Assembly (NCBI RefSeq): GCF_014779555.2 | Contig: NZ_CP094357.1 | Coordinates: 6,175,189 to 6,239,188 of the forward strand | Reading direction: 5' to 3' | DNA: 64,000 nucleotides | DNA from: Lysobacter capsici | GTDB taxonomy: Bacteria > Pseudomonadota > Gammaproteobacteria > Xanthomonadales > Xanthomonadaceae | Part shown: positions 1-13,500 of the stretch, one piece after another | Position numbering within the stretch: the first letter of the stretch is position 1 | Layout of the letters: each line of letters starts with the position of its first letter | The notes under the pieces: model-generated | The model's input: the letters and a program-made list of their open reading frames with translations, nothing else | The model's database searches: none | What the model was told of the DNA's origin: nothing | Program-made: the position numbers and the translations under genes

Positions 1-2
1 CG

Positions 3-65
3 CTCGCGTTCTGCGCGGCCGGCGGCCTGGTCTGGCGCGGACTGCGACCACGCAAGCGCGATTGA
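3..65 (+). CDS. 3' end of an unidentified CDS (partial)
   Basis: An open frame enters from the left edge and ends at TGA 63-65. The visible residues are LAFCAAGGLVWRGLRPRKRD, a short hydrophobic stretch followed by a basic tail. That pattern suits the last membrane segment of an inner-membrane protein with a cytoplasmic positive end. It is too short to identify. Confidence 0.4.
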   Translation, partial: LAFCAAGGLVWRGLRPRKRD

Positions 66-135
66 TCGGCGCCACCGGGCGGCGGGCGCCGCGATCGGTT
101 TGGCGCCGCGCGCGGGCCTGCGCGATCATCCTCGG

Positions 136-669
136 ATGCTTATCGCGTTCAACAAACCCTTTGGGGTGCTGTGCCAGTTCACCGACCGCAGCCAACCGCC
201 GCGGCCGACCCTGGCCGGCTTCGGCCTGCCGCCCGACGTGTACGCGGCCGGGCGGCTGGATCACGACAGCGAAGGGCTGTTGCTGTTGACCGACGACGGC
301 GGCCTGGCCCATCGCCTCACCGACCCGCGCCACAAGCAACCGAAAACCTACTGGGTGCAGGTCGAAGGCGACCCCGGCGAGGAGGCGCTGCAAACCCTGC
401 GCGACGGGGTCGACCTCAACGACGGCCGCACCCTGCCGGCGCGGATCGAACGCCTCGACCCACCCTCGCTGTGGCCGCGCGATCCGCCGGTGCGCTTTCG
501 CAAGACCGTGCCCGACGCCTGGCTGGCGATCACCATCCACGAAGGCCGCAACCGTCAGGTGCGGCGCATGACCGCGTCAGTCGGCCTGCCGACCCTGCGG
601 CTGGTGAGAGCGGCGATAGGGCCGCATCGGCTGGACGCGTTGCAGCCGGGGCAGTGGCGGCGGGTCTGA
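136..669 (+). CDS. rluE: 23S rRNA pseudouridine(2457) synthase RluE
   Basis: Pseudouridine synthase of the RsuA/RluB/E/F family, about 177 aa. It isomerises a uridine in 23S rRNA; E. coli RluE acts on U2457. The catalytic-loop motif GRLDHDSEGLLLLTDDG is present with the nucleophilic Asp, as are the family motifs LNDGRTLPA, WPRDPPVR and HEGRNRQVRRMTASVG, the last two very close to E. coli RluE. There is no N-terminal S4 domain, which is normal for RluE. An in-frame ATG at 100 is possible, but ATG 136 begins MLIAFNKPFGV, where the conserved family sequence starts. It appears monocistronic. A perfect DnaA-box 9-mer lies just past its stop. Confidence 0.93.
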   Translation: MLIAFNKPFGVLCQFTDRSQPPRPTLAGFGLPPDVYAAGRLDHDSEGLLLLTDDGGLAHRLTDPRHKQPKTYWVQVEGDPGEEALQTLRDGVDLNDGRTLPARIERLDPPSLWPRDPPVRFRKTVPDAWLAITIHEGRNRQVRRMTASVGLPTLRLVRAAIGPHRLDALQPGQWRRV

Positions 670-720
670 GCCGCGCGCGGTTTTTCCATCAGCGCTGTGG
701 ATAACCGCCACGCTCCGCGC

Positions 721-1119
721 TCATGACGAACAGTGCCGCAACGCCTCGTCGGGCGTGCGCACTTCCACGCCATTGCAGAAATGGCCCGGGATCACGCAAT
801 CCAGATACGGCCGCGCCAGACGCTTCGACTCGGCCTTGCTGGAGATCGTCGGCGGCGTCTGCGCGCCGACCTGGGTCACGCAGCGCTCGTGTTTGTTGGT
901 CACGTACTCGCGGCACTTCGGCGGCGTCAACGTGGTGGGGCCAGGCTCGTTGCCGTCGCACAGGGTCAACGCGGTCTCGCGCCACAACAGATAGAACTCG
1001 TGCTTGGGGATCGGGTTCTGCTCGATCGTGGGGATGCTGTACGCGGGCTTGGCGAACCATTGCAGGTAGGCGAACACCGCGGCGGCGGCGAGGACGATCA
1101 ACAGCAGGATCTTTTGCAT
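721..1119 (-). CDS. small membrane-anchored protein of unknown function
   Basis: About 132 aa. The start at 1119 is preferred over the upstream 1140 because a CGGAG Shine-Dalgarno lies 6-7 nt upstream and the protein then begins directly with a hydrophobic helix (MQKILLLIVLAAAAVFAYLQ). The remainder is polar, with five cysteines (in LTLCDG, PPKCRE, ERCVTQ, LDCVIPGHFCNG) plus one near the C-terminus. This suggests an exported disulphide-containing domain tethered in the inner membrane or released. I do not recognise the family. It is convergent with rluE. Confidence 0.7.
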   Translation of the reverse strand: MQKILLLIVLAAAAVFAYLQWFAKPAYSIPTIEQNPIPKHEFYLLWRETALTLCDGNEPGPTTLTPPKCREYVTNKHERCVTQVGAQTPPTISSKAESKRLARPYLDCVIPGHFCNGVEVRTPDEALRHCSS

Positions 1120-1515
1120 GGCGGCTCCGTGGGTTCGCACCGATCACACCATGGCGGTGATGCGATACGGCATTGTCTCGCAGTCGGGATTCGGGATTAC
1201 GAGCGCTGCGCCAATCAAGGGATCGCCACGCTCGGCGGGTTGGTGGTCGCGCTGCAATCGATCGGCACCGCGGTCGTGCCGATGCGGCAGGACACATGTG
1301 CCGCTTCCGGCGAACACGGCACGTTATCTCGCGCAAACGAAGCGCCTCTAGTACATCGCAACGTCGCCGATTCTCAGTATTCGCTGCCGCTCATACCGCG
1401 TCGCCGCCCGTCGAGACGGCGCTCCCCGGCCCCGCCCTAAACAAATTTCGCCAGCCCCGGATGCACTTGGGTATGGACCGCCCGCGACCGGGTGGCCGGC
1501 GACCAGGAGCGGACC
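1120..1515. other. intergenic region between divergent genes
   Basis: Close to 400 bp separate the small membrane protein (minus strand) from the giant Rhs gene (plus strand). It must hold promoters for both. I see no convincing -35/-10 pair, repeat or terminator. The only clear signal is the AGGAG ribosome-binding site at its right edge. Confidence 0.5.
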
Positions 1516-4500
1516 ATGTCGGCAGTGATTTCCGGAAACGGCCTCGGCCTGTTCAACAGCTCGGCCAGCCAGCTCGGCACGGGCCTGGGCGGTCGCGCCC
1601 GGTTCGGCCAGGGCCTCGACGACCAGTACGTCAACATCGCGACTGGCAACCTGATCCTGCACAGCCAGGACGAACAGCTGCTGTTCCGCGGCATGACGAT
1701 CGGCGCCCAGCGCACCTACAACAGCCGCGGTCTGCTGTCGCAGGTCGGCGGCGATGGCTGGATCACCGGATTCGAACGCCGGGTCGAGTTGCTGTCCGGC
1801 ACCGTCAACACGGCCGGCAGCGTTATGCGCCGGCACACCGGCGACGGCTCGTACCAGGATTTCACCTTTGTCAGCGCCAATACCTATCGGTCGACGACCG
1901 GCGATGGCGCGCACGACACCCTGACCTTCGTCAACGACAGCTATTGGGCGTGGGTCGAGGGCAGCAGTCTGCGCGAAGAGCGCTACGCCGATCACGCCAA
2001 CGCCACCTATCAAGGCCGCCTGACCTTCCTGCGCGAGCAGAAATCCGACGGCGCCGCGCCGACCAGCTGGAACGTGCTCTACGACGCCAACGGCCGCATC
2101 ACCGAAGTGCAGGCGGTCGAAACCGGCAGCTCGGAAGCCTTGCTGTTCGGCTACGACGCCAATGGCCGCTTGATCAGCCTGTCCACGCGCAGCGCGGGCG
2201 TGGTCAACGGCCAGGTCACGTACGAGTACGACGGGGCCGGCCGCCTGAGCGCGGTGCTGGTCGATCTGACGCCGGACGATCCGAGCGGCGACGACGACAG
2301 CTACGACCCGACCCAGCTCGCCAACAACGACGGCTACCACTTCCGCACCGTCTACACCTATGTCGACGCCAGCAGCCTGCAACTGAGCCAGGTCCGGCAG
2401 AGCGACGGCACGTTGGTGAGTTACACCTACGACGCCCAGGGCCGGATCAAGACGCTGACCCGCGGCGACAGCAACAACGACGACAGCGACGGCGTCGGCA
2501 ACACCCTGAGCTTCAGCTACGACCCGGCCAACCGGACGACCGAAGTCGCCGATTCGACCGGCCGTTCGTGGGCCTACGTCTACGACGCGGCCGGGCAATT
2601 GCTGGAAACGCGCGCGCCGGCGGTGTCCGGGCTGCGCGAGGTGACCCAGTACAGCTACGACGCCAGCGGCAACCTCACCCGCATCAAGACCCTGCGCGGC
2701 GCCAGCACGCTGAGCGAGAGCGCCTACCAGTACGACGCCAACGGCAACCTGCTGTGGCAATGGGACAGCATCGATCCGGCGACCGGCGCCGCGGCCAAGG
2801 CCATCCAGCGCACTTACAGCGCGGACAATCAGCTCACCGCCGAAACCGTCTACACCGGCGTGGACGCGGACGGCGCGCTCGCCGGCTCGGCCCCCAGCGG
2901 CGGCCTGACCACGACCTATGTCTACGATTCGCGCGCGCGGCTGCGCTTCGTCGTCGACGCCGCTGGCGCCGTGCAGGAGTACGAATACGACACCAGCGGC
3001 AACGGCATCGGCCAGTTGTCCAAGACCCGGCGCTACCTCGGCGCGGCCTACACCGGCGCGCGCACGCTCACCGACCTGAGCAACTGGACGACGCCGGCGC
3101 AACGCGCGCAAAGCACGCTGACCGTGTCCAGCTACGACCTCAAGGGCCGGCTGTCGGGCACCTGGTCCTACGCGACGGTGGACGCGTCCGGCAACGGGGT
3201 GGAGAACGATGCCGCCGAGATCGTCCAATACCTCTACAACGCCCAGGGCCTGCTGACCCAGCGCCGGGTGATGCGCAGCTCGACCGCGGCCGTCGACGAC
3301 GGGCGCGACGTCAGCCAGACCACGACCTACCTCTACGACGGCATGAACCGGCTGCTGTCCGAGGTGGTGACCGAGAAAACCGGAGCCGCGGCCGAGCAGC
3401 TCAAGCGCACCGTCACCGCCTGGATCTATCAGGACTCCGGCGCGAGCGTGCGCACGATCGTCGAAGGCGGCCTGAGCAGCAACGACGGCATCGCCAGCAA
3501 CGATCTGGTCCGTGTGGAAGTCCGCAATCAGGCCGGCGTCGTCATTCTCGTCAGCGAATCCGCGCTGTCCGGCGGCGCCACCCGCAGTACTAATCGCTAC
3601 TACGACAACACCGGCCGCCTGCGCGCCAGCCAGGACGCGTCCGGCGCGTTGAGTTATGTCTTCTACGACGAGGAAGGCCAGGTAGCGGGCGAGGTCGATG
3701 CGACCGGCGCGGTCCGCGAATTCGTCCGCGACGATCTGGGCCGGGTCGTGCAGATCAAGGACTACGTGACCCGCGTCGACACCAGCGCCTGGCTGGTGTC
3801 CGGCAGCGTGGTGCCGGCTTCGCTGGCGGCGATCCGGCCCGCGGTCCAGGCCGACGACCGCAAGACCAGCCAGAGCTACGACGCCCTGGGCCGTCTGACC
3901 AGCCAGGACAGCGGCATCGATGGCGCACAGACCCTCTACAGCTACGACGGCGCCGGCCGGCTGGTGCAGACCAGCCGCCAGGACATCGCCGGCACCACCC
4001 GCACCACGCGGTATTTCTACGATGCCCAGGGCCGGCAGACCGGTCAGCTCGACGCCGAAGGCTATCTGGTCGAGCACGTCTACGACCTCGCCGGCCGCCG
4101 CATCGCCACCACCGCCTATGCGACCGCGACCGTCGTCGCCCAGCGCGCCGGCGGCAGCCTGGCGCAACTGCGTCCGGCCGCGCACGCCGACGATCAGACG
4201 GTTCGCTGGTTCCACGACGGCCGCGACAACGTCGTCGGCCAGCTGGACGCCGAAGGCTACTTCACCGAATTCGTCTTCGACCAGGCGCGCAACCAGCGCG
4301 CGGTGCGCGCCTACGCGCTCAAGTTGACCGGCCTGAGCGGCAGCGAGGCGTTCTCCGCGCTGCGAACCGCCGCGAGCGCCGACGCGGTGCGCGAGACCCG
4401 TCGCAGCTACGACGAGCAAGGCCGCCTGATCGTCGAGCTGAACCCGGAAGGCACCAGCACCCAGTACAGCTACGACGTCGCCGGCCGCCTGATCCGCACC

Positions 4501-7500
4501 CAGGTCGCCGCCGGCACCAGCGAGGTGCGCGAGGGGCGCCTGCGTTACAACGTATTCGGCGAACTCATCGGCGAACTCGGCGGCAAGGGCGCGCCGCAGG
4601 CGACCGCCGGCATGAGCGAGGCGCAGCTCGACGCGGTCTATGCGCAGTACGGCGTGCGCCACAGCTACGACGCGCTGGGCCGGCGCAGCGAAAGCATCGA
4701 CGCGGCCGGCAACAAGACCTGGTACTTCTACGACAAGGCGGGCCGTCCGACCTTCGTCGTCAAAGGCGTGCACGACGCCAACGGCGTGCAGAACGCGCAG
4801 GGCGAGGTCGTGGAAACCCGCTACACCGCGTTCGGCGATATCCAGGACGTCACCGCCTATACCGGCCGCATCGCCTTCGCCACCGCCGGCAGCGCCGGCG
4901 CCGTCGCCAGCGCTCTGTCGACGATCGCCTACGTCGCCGCCGCCGACAGCCGGCGTTCCTACACCTACACCGCGCGCGGCCGCGTCGCGACGGCGACCGA
5001 CGCCGAGGGCGCGGTCACGCGCTACACCTACAACGCCTTCGACGAGCGCACCCGCGAAGAGCGCGCGTTCGCCACCTCGGTCAGTTCCATCACCGACTAC
5101 CAGTACGACAAGCGCGGCCTGCTGATCCAGCGCAGCGAGGCGGTGGGCACGGCCGAGCAACGCGCCGCGGGTTGGGTTTACGACGCGTTCGGACGCGCGC
5201 TCACCGCGACCGATGCGCGCGGCAACGCCACCGCTTACGCCTACGATCGCCTGGGACGGCAGATCGGCCGCAGCCACAAGGTGACCTACGGCGCCGAGGT
5301 CCACTGGAGCAGCAGTTACGACGCCTTCGGCCGCGTGCTGACCACCACCGATGCCAACGGCAACGTCACCGCCTACGCCTACGACGACGCCAACCGCAGC
5401 CTCACCCTGACCACGCCGGAAGGCAACAGCGTGGTGACCGTGCACAACCGGCACGGCCAGTCGGTGTCGGTGACCGAACCGGTGAGCGCCGGCAAGAGCA
5501 TCACCCGCAGCTTCGTCTACGACCTGGACGGCAACCTCATCGAGGCCAGCGACGGCGCCGGCGGCGTGAGCCGCAGCGAGTACGACGCGCGCGGCCTGCT
5601 CAGCGCCACGGTCGACGCCTCCGGGCGCCGTGTCGAACTGCGTTACGACGCGGTCGCGCGCCTGCTGCAGCGGATCGAGGATCCGGCCGGCCTGGCCTTG
5701 ACCACGCACTACGCCTACGACGGCCAGGGCCGACAGCTCTCGGTCACCGACGCCAGCGGCCGCGTCAGCAGCCAGCGCTACGACCGCAACGGACGCTTGC
5801 TGGAACTGACGCTCGATCCGGGCTCGCTCGGCCTGCGCACCAGCTACGCCTACGACGCGCAGGGCCGTCAGATCACCGTGACCGATCCGGACGGACGGGT
5901 CGTGCAATACGCCTACGATGCGCTCGACCGCCGCATCAGCGAGCGGGTCGATCCGAACGGCCTCAACCTCACCACCGGCTACGTCTACGACAACAACGAC
6001 AACCTGATCCGTCGCGTCGACGCCGGCGGCGCCATCACGCGCTATGTCTACGACGAAGCCAACCGGCTGATCTATACGGTCGATCCCTTGGGCGTCATGA
6101 CCCGCCAATGGTTCGACCAAAGCGGCAAGATCGTGGCGGTGCGCACCTTCGTCGTCGCGACCGATCCGGCCGCGCTGTCCGACGCCACCACCATCCAGCA
6201 ACTCGATACGCGCCTGAGCTGGACGGTCCCGGACCTGGGCGAGTTCCGCGTGTACGACAAGGACGGGCGCCTGCGTCTGGTCCTCGATCACTCCGGGGCG
6301 GTGACCGAGACGAGCTACGACCGCTCGGGACGGGTCGTGGCCACGCGCCGCTTCAGCGGGCCGACCTATTGGGACAACGACCTCAACAACCAGATGTTCG
6401 CCGGCACCGCCACGCCGGCCATGGTGCTGGCGAACGCCGGCGTTCCCGCCGCGAACGACGCTACCGATCGGGTCGAATATCGGATCTACGACGATGCCGG
6501 TCGGGTGCGCCTGCGCATGGACGGGCTCGGCGGCGTGACCGTCTACGCTTACGACGCCGCCGGCCGGGTCGTCGAGGAAACGCGCTATGCCCAGCCGGTG
6601 GCGACCGCGCAGCTGGCGTCGGTGAAAGCCGCCATCCTCAACGGGACCGCCGACCTCGCCACCGTCGTTTCCTACATTCCGGCGGGGCAGAACCAGCTCA
6701 TCCGTCAGGTCTACGACGCAGCGGGCCGCTCGCGTTACAGCATCGACGCCACCGGCGCGGTGACCGAGCGCTTCTACGACGGCGCCGGCCGCGTGGTGGC
6801 CACTCGCGCCTACGCACGCTCGGTCACCCTGCCGGCGGCCTTGCTGGCCAAGATCCGCGGCGGCGATGCCAGCGCGCATGCCGAGCTGGCGGCGCACATC
6901 GCTTCATCGGCGCTCGCCGACGACGCGCGCGACTTGCGCAACTACACCGTGCACGACTCCGCCGGTCGGGCGCGCTATGAGATGGATGCGCAGGGCTTCG
7001 TCATCGGCAAGCTCTACGACGGTGTCGGCCGCCTCACTGTTTTCAGGAGATACCTGAGCCTCAGCGGACCCAGTGCCGATCTGCGCGCGCGCATGCTGGC
7101 AGGCACCGCGACGACGCAGGACATCCTGGCGGGGCTGCCGCCGATCTCGGGCCAGGTCCGCGAGGTAAGGAACCACTACGACGCCGGCGGGCGTCTGCGC
7201 TACGTGTTGACCAGCCACGATGCCAGCAGCAATGCGGTGCTCGAACGTCGCTATGACAACGCCGGCCGTGTGATCGAAGAGATCGCGTACGGCGTCACCA
7301 TTCCGATCAATGCGTCCTCGACCCTGAGTGCGACCGCCACCGCCGTGGCCGCCGCCGGCGGCGCGAGCGCGAGCAATCAGCACCAGACCCGCTACGTGTA
7401 CGACATCGCCGGTCGCCTGCGCTTCGCCATCGACGATGCCGGCGCGGTGGTCGAGCGCCGCTACGACGGCATGGGCCGCACCATCGATCTGCGCCAGTAC

Positions 7501-10500
7501 GGCGCCGTGATCCCGACCTCGACCGCGGCGACCGAAGCCGCCGTCGCCGCGGCGGTCGCCGGGCAGACCGACGTGCGCAGCACGCGCACCGCCTACGACG
7601 GCGCCGGCCGGGTGCTGTCGGTCACCGATGCGTTGAACAAGGTCGAGGCCTACACCTACGACTCGCTGGGTCAGGTCAAGACCTACACCAACAAGAACGG
7701 CCACAGCTGGGACTACGGCTACGACGCGGCCGGTCGACGTGTGTCGCAGACCGCGCCGGCGGTGTGGGTCGCGACGGTCGACAACGCCGGCAACCAGACC
7801 TATGCCTCGCGCCGCATCGTCGAGCGCACCGAGTACGACGCGCTCGGCAACGTCACCGCGCGCATCGAGAATGCCGATACCGCGCAGAGCCGCGTCACGC
7901 GTTACGAATACGACAGCCGAGGCCACCAGATCCGCACCGTCCTGCCCGACGCCGGCAGGATCGATCCGGCGACGGGTCTGCTGGTCGCCACCGGCGTGCA
8001 GCCGACGCTGGAGGTCGGCTACGACGCGCTGGGCCGGGCCGTGGTGCAGAAAGACACCCTCGGCAATTACAGCTACAAGGTCTACGACGACGCCGGGCGC
8101 CTGGCCTACGACATCGACGCGGAAGGCTACGTCACCCGCTACCGCTACAACGGCTTCGGTGAGCAGACCCAACTGACCCGCTACGCCGCGCGCTGGAACA
8201 CCGCGGCGCTGACCGGCTGGAGCGCGGGCCAGGCGGTCACCCTGACCCAGCTCCAGGCCGCCGGCGTGATCGCCGCCGGCGCCAACGACCGCAGCCTCAC
8301 CACCTCCTACGACTTGCGCGGACTGGCGGTGCGGGTCGATCAGTCGCAGGTCGCCTACTACACTCAGTCCGGGACCGTCGCGACCGGCACCCCGACCACC
8401 GTGGCCGCATTCGACGGTTACGGCCGCAAGGTCAAGGAATCGGTGCTGCTGGAAGGCGTGGCCGGGCAGGCCGACGCGGTGTGGGCGCACAGCTACTTCT
8501 ATTACGACGAACTCGATCGCGTGACCATGACGGTCGACGCCGAGGGTTACGTCACCCGCAACCAGTACAACGCCAACGGCGAGCTCACCGAAACGATCGA
8601 GTACGCCCGCGCCGTCGCCACCGCCAACCTGAGCGGCACCAACCCGCCGGCCCTGCCCGCCGCCGGCGACGCGGTCGTCGGTTACGACCGCATCACCCGG
8701 TTCACCTACGACGCGATGGGCCGCAAGTCGACCCAGGTGCAGGTGCGCCACTACCACGACAACAACGGCACCAGCGGCGTTCGCGATATCGGCGCGCAGT
8801 TCGGCTACGACGGCGAAGGCAACCTGATCACCTCGGTCAGCGACGCCGGCACCACCACCACCGTCTTCGACGCGCTCGGACGCGCCGTCAGCGTGACCGA
8901 ACCGGTGCGCAGCGTCGTCACCGACGCCAGCTTCGGCGCGTTGGCGGCCAGCCTCGGTAACGACCTGACCTCCGCCGCGCTGTACCAGCAGGTCACGCCG
9001 TTCACCGAAATGATCTACGACGCCTTCGGCAACGCCGTGCAGACCCGCCGCTACGGCAACGGCCGCACGCCGCAGGGCGGCGGCGGCTGGGACAACGCCA
9101 AGGACCAGGTCGAGAAGATCCGCTACGACGGGCAAGGTCGCGCGGTCGTCACCTACGACAGCTACGACAACGCCACCACCATCGCCTACGACGCCGCCGA
9201 CCGCGTGACCCTGCGCTGGTACCTGCTGCGCAGCGGTTCCGACAGCAGCCTCGACCGGGTGGTCTACAACAGCTATTCCTACGACAAGCTCGGCCGTCAG
9301 CTCAACGTGCAGCAGTCGCGTTTGCTGACCAACGGAAGCACGAGCAACAGCGACAGCAACGAATGGGCCGCGTACAACGCGTTCGGAGAACTCATCCGCA
9401 AGGAGCATGTCGGCCAAGACGGCGCCATCGTCTACAACTACGACGCCGCCGGCCGCCTGATCGACTCCAACGAGAATTTCGGCGTCCGCCACTTCGGCTA
9501 CAACCTGGCCGGGCACCAGGTGCGCGAATCGCATCTGGCCGCGCTGCATCCGGACCAGAACAACAGCACCGTCTGGCTGACCACCGACGCGATCACCTGG
9601 AATACCACCGATCGCCTGGGCCGCGTCACCGCCACGCGCCTGCCCTCGCACACCGCCGACACCGCGCTCACCACCACCGTGCAGCAGCAGCTGGACCGCT
9701 GGGGCAATGCGCTGCAACGCACCGACGCGCGCGGCTACCAGACCAACTACCGCTATAACGAATACAACCAGGTCGTGCGCGACGAGCGTCCGGACGTCGA
9801 AGTCGTATCCGAGACCGGCGACCGCCAGATCCTGCGCCCGGTCAACCAGTGGTTCTACGACGCCTTCGGCCGCCTGACCGGCACCCGCGACGCCAACAAC
9901 AATGTCCGCACCAACACCTATGACGCGGTCGGCCGCCTGATCCAGTCCAGCGACGCGCTCGGCAACACCACGCGCTACGCCTTCGATGCGCTCGGCAACC
10001 AGCGTCTCACCCAGGCGCCCACGGTGTTCGAGGGCAGTTACATCGCCTTCAAGGATTACGACCGCAACGGCCGCCTGGTCGAAATCGGCGACTATCTGCC
10101 GACGACCAACGCCGCCACGCGCACCCGCGCCTCGCAGCAGCGCTACACCCTGAACCAGAACGGCGACCGCACCCAGGTCTTCGACGCGCTGGGCAACGTG
10201 GCGCGCTACGACTACGACGGCCGCAACCTGATCGTGCGCAGCCAGACCGCGGCCGGCGTGATCAACAGCTACGCCTACGACAGTCAGGGCCACAAGGTGC
10301 GCGAGAGCAACGCACTCTCGGGTTCGTCCACCACGCTTGATCGCGACAACGAGACCGTCAATCTCAACGAACTGACCTGGAACTACGACGTCTACGGGCG
10401 CCTGATCGACCGTAACGATCTTGGCGGCCGCGATTACGATTATTTCTATCACCACCTGACCGGGCAATTGGCGGCCGAGAGTCAAGACGGCGGCGGCGCC

Positions 10501-13500
10501 AGCATGGGCATCCGCAGGCCTCGCTACTACGCAAACGGTTTAATCCGCGAAATCGTCGAGGAAGGCACCGGCGGCCAGATCTTCCGCTACGAATACGACG
10601 CGGCCGGCAACCGCACCATGGAGGAAGTCGAGGCCACCGACGCCGGGCAGCAGCAGGTGCATACCGTTACCCGCACCAGCTACGACAGCCACAACCGCAT
10701 CTCGCAGGTGCTGCAGTACACCGTTACCTCGGGCACGCAGAAACTGGTCTTCGACCTGGGCTACGGCTACGACGCCGTCGGCAACCGCCGCGTCGTCATG
10801 GCCTCCTCCGATTACGGCACCACCTCCGGTGGTGGCACCCCGCCGAGCGGCGGCAACCTGCCGCCGGTTTACAACGGCGGGCTCGTCAACCGCACCGCCG
10901 TGGCCGGTAATACGGTGGATTGGCTCCTGCCCGCCGGGACCTTCACCGATCCCAACGGCGACACCCTGACCTATCAACTCGTGGTGGAAATCCCCGCACA
11001 CGAAGAGATCTACAAAAACCCCCAGGACGGGGGCTGGGAAACGCGTACCAGGCCTGCCGAATGGGTCGACGCCGCCCAGGCCGGCCTGTCGATCGACGGG
11101 CTGGGCCGCATCACCGGTCGCCCGGCCGTGCTGCAGGGCAACGGCTGGCGCTTCAACAGCTACAACCTGCGCGTGCTCGTGCGCGACCCCAGCAGCGCCA
11201 GCGCGTTTGGCGCCTTCAGTCTGCAACTCAACGAAGCGCCGACCGCGCCGGCCGTGGGCGCGCAGAACCTGCGCGTGGGCGTGGCCTGGAGCTTGGTGAT
11301 TCCGCCCGGCAGCGATCCCAATAACGATCCCCTGACCTATTCGGTGCAGGGCCTGCCGGCCGGCATCGCGTTCGACCCGTCCACCCGCACCCTTAGCGGC
11401 ACGCCCACCACCGCCGGCAGCAGCACCGTCACCCTGACCGTCAGCGACGGCCACGGCGGCAACACCCAGACCTCATTCGTCCTCACCGTCGCCGACAACC
11501 GGCCCCCGGTGATGCCTGGCATCTCCGACCAGAACGCCACCGCCGGCGGCAGCTACGCCTTCGAGCTGCCGTGGGCCAGCGATCCGGATCTCGACCCGGT
11601 CAGCTTCAGCCTCAGCGGCGTGCCGGCCGGACTCAGCTTCAACCCGTCCACGCGTCTGCTCAGCGGCACGCCGAGCACCGCCGGCGACTACTTGCTGACC
11701 TACACCGCCAACGACGGCGTCGGCGGCACCGCGTCCACCAGCTTCTGGCTGCATGTGGCCGCGCCGACACCGGTGAATGTCGCGCCGCGCGTCGCCGTCG
11801 CGCCCGGCAGTTACGACATGGTCACCGGCCAGTCCGGTCAGTTCTTCCTGTCGCCCGGCACCTTCGTCGACGACAACGGCGATGCGCTGACCTACACCGT
11901 CGTCAGCAAACCGACCTTCCTCAACTACAGCTTCAACGCCAGCACCGGCCACCGCTTCTACGGCACGCCGACCGGCACCGGCCAGCGCACCGTGGTCCTG
12001 CGCGCGACCGATCCGTCCGGCGCGTATGTCGAGGTGAGCTTCACCTTCTTCATCGACGGCGGCGGCAACCGCATGGCCGCCGCGCCCTCCGCCGAGAGCA
12101 GTCAGGTGCAGGTCGCCGAGCCGGCGGCGATGTCGATGTCGACGCAGAGTTCGACGTCGACGCCCCTGCCCGGCACCTCGCTGTCCAAACGCATCGAGTA
12201 CTGGTTCACCTACGACGGCGAGAACCGGATCGTCATCAACAACGGCAGCCTGGTCAACGGCCAGGTTCAGGTGGTCCGCCAATACGACTCGTACGCCGCG
12301 GCCTACGACGCCAACGGCCGCCAGATCGCCCAGACCCGCCTGGACAACAGCGGCGACGCCAACAGCTTCGACATCTACCGCGCCCGCTACGACCTGCGCG
12401 GCAACAAGATCCAGGAGTTCCACGTCAACGCCGGCGGCGACAGGACGGAAGGCGATTTCAATCAGGCGCGGACTTTCAAGTACGACGCCAATAATCGTCT
12501 GATCCAGAGCGAGTCGTTCTATCGCTTCGGCGAGGAACGCGAAGTCGACAACGCCCATGGCCCCAATGAGGTGCCGATCATCATCCAGATCGGCGGCTGG
12601 CTGGAGAGCCGCCAGACCTATGCCTACGACCCCGACGGCCGCATCACCCAGCAGCTCAACGAGACCCGCAAGACCGACTGGAGCAAGAAAGACTTCGGCT
12701 ACGACGGCATCACCGACATCACCCGCGACAGCGTGATCCGCTACACCCTGGGTGACGGCACCACCTCCGGTTACGACAGCGCCGGCCGCATAGCTGGCTA
12801 CCAGTACCTGCAGTACAAGGGCGAGGCCGGCACCCAGCTCGACTACCAGCACACCTTCACTTCGCAGTACGAAGGCCGCGACAGCTATCTGGAAAAGACC
12901 GTCGAAGGCATCAGCAGCAACAACGACTACAAGGCCACCACCAACACCCTCGACTACGATGCGCACGGCCGCTTGCGTAGCCAGATCGAAGACACCCCGC
13001 TCAAGAACGGCAGCATCGACAAGCGTGCCCGCTATTACACCTACAACGGCGAAGGCCAGGTGCAGTCGCGCCGCGAGGGCACGCTGAGTCAGAGCAACGT
13101 CTTCATCCAGACCGCGAACCAGCAGTTCCGTCCCAACTACCTATACGCCTACGCAGCCGGGCAATCGCTGGCCGAGCTCACCGAAGCTGGGCTTAATCCG
13201 TCCCTGGCCCTTGCTCCGCGTCTAAGCGGCGTCGGCGGCTATCAGGCTGGCGGCGGCCAACAGGTCGCGGCCCAGGCCGGCGACACGCTGAAGAGCCTGT
13301 CCGCCCGCATCTATGGCAGCGACGCGTATTGGTACGTCCTGGCCGATGCCAACGGCCTGTCCGATCCCGGCCAGGAAATCGCAGCCGGCACCTTGCTGAC
13401 CGCGCCGGAGGTCAAGGTCAGCCGCAACGATGCGAATACCTTCAAGCCCTACGATCCCGGTCAAACCGTCGGATCGACGACGCCGAGCTTGCCGTATATT

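Noticed and set aside
1348..6897. Open frame of ~1,849 aa on the minus strand inside the giant Rhs gene
   Set aside because: It is the antisense of the YD-repeat sequence in GC-rich DNA, where stop codons are rare. It has Ala/Val/Gly-rich low-complexity sequence, no domain signature and no ribosome-binding site. The plus-strand Rhs frame is clearly real.
6904..10485. Second long antisense frame (~1,193 aa) under the Rhs gene
   Set aside because: Same cause as above: composition-driven openness opposite a repetitive coding strand.
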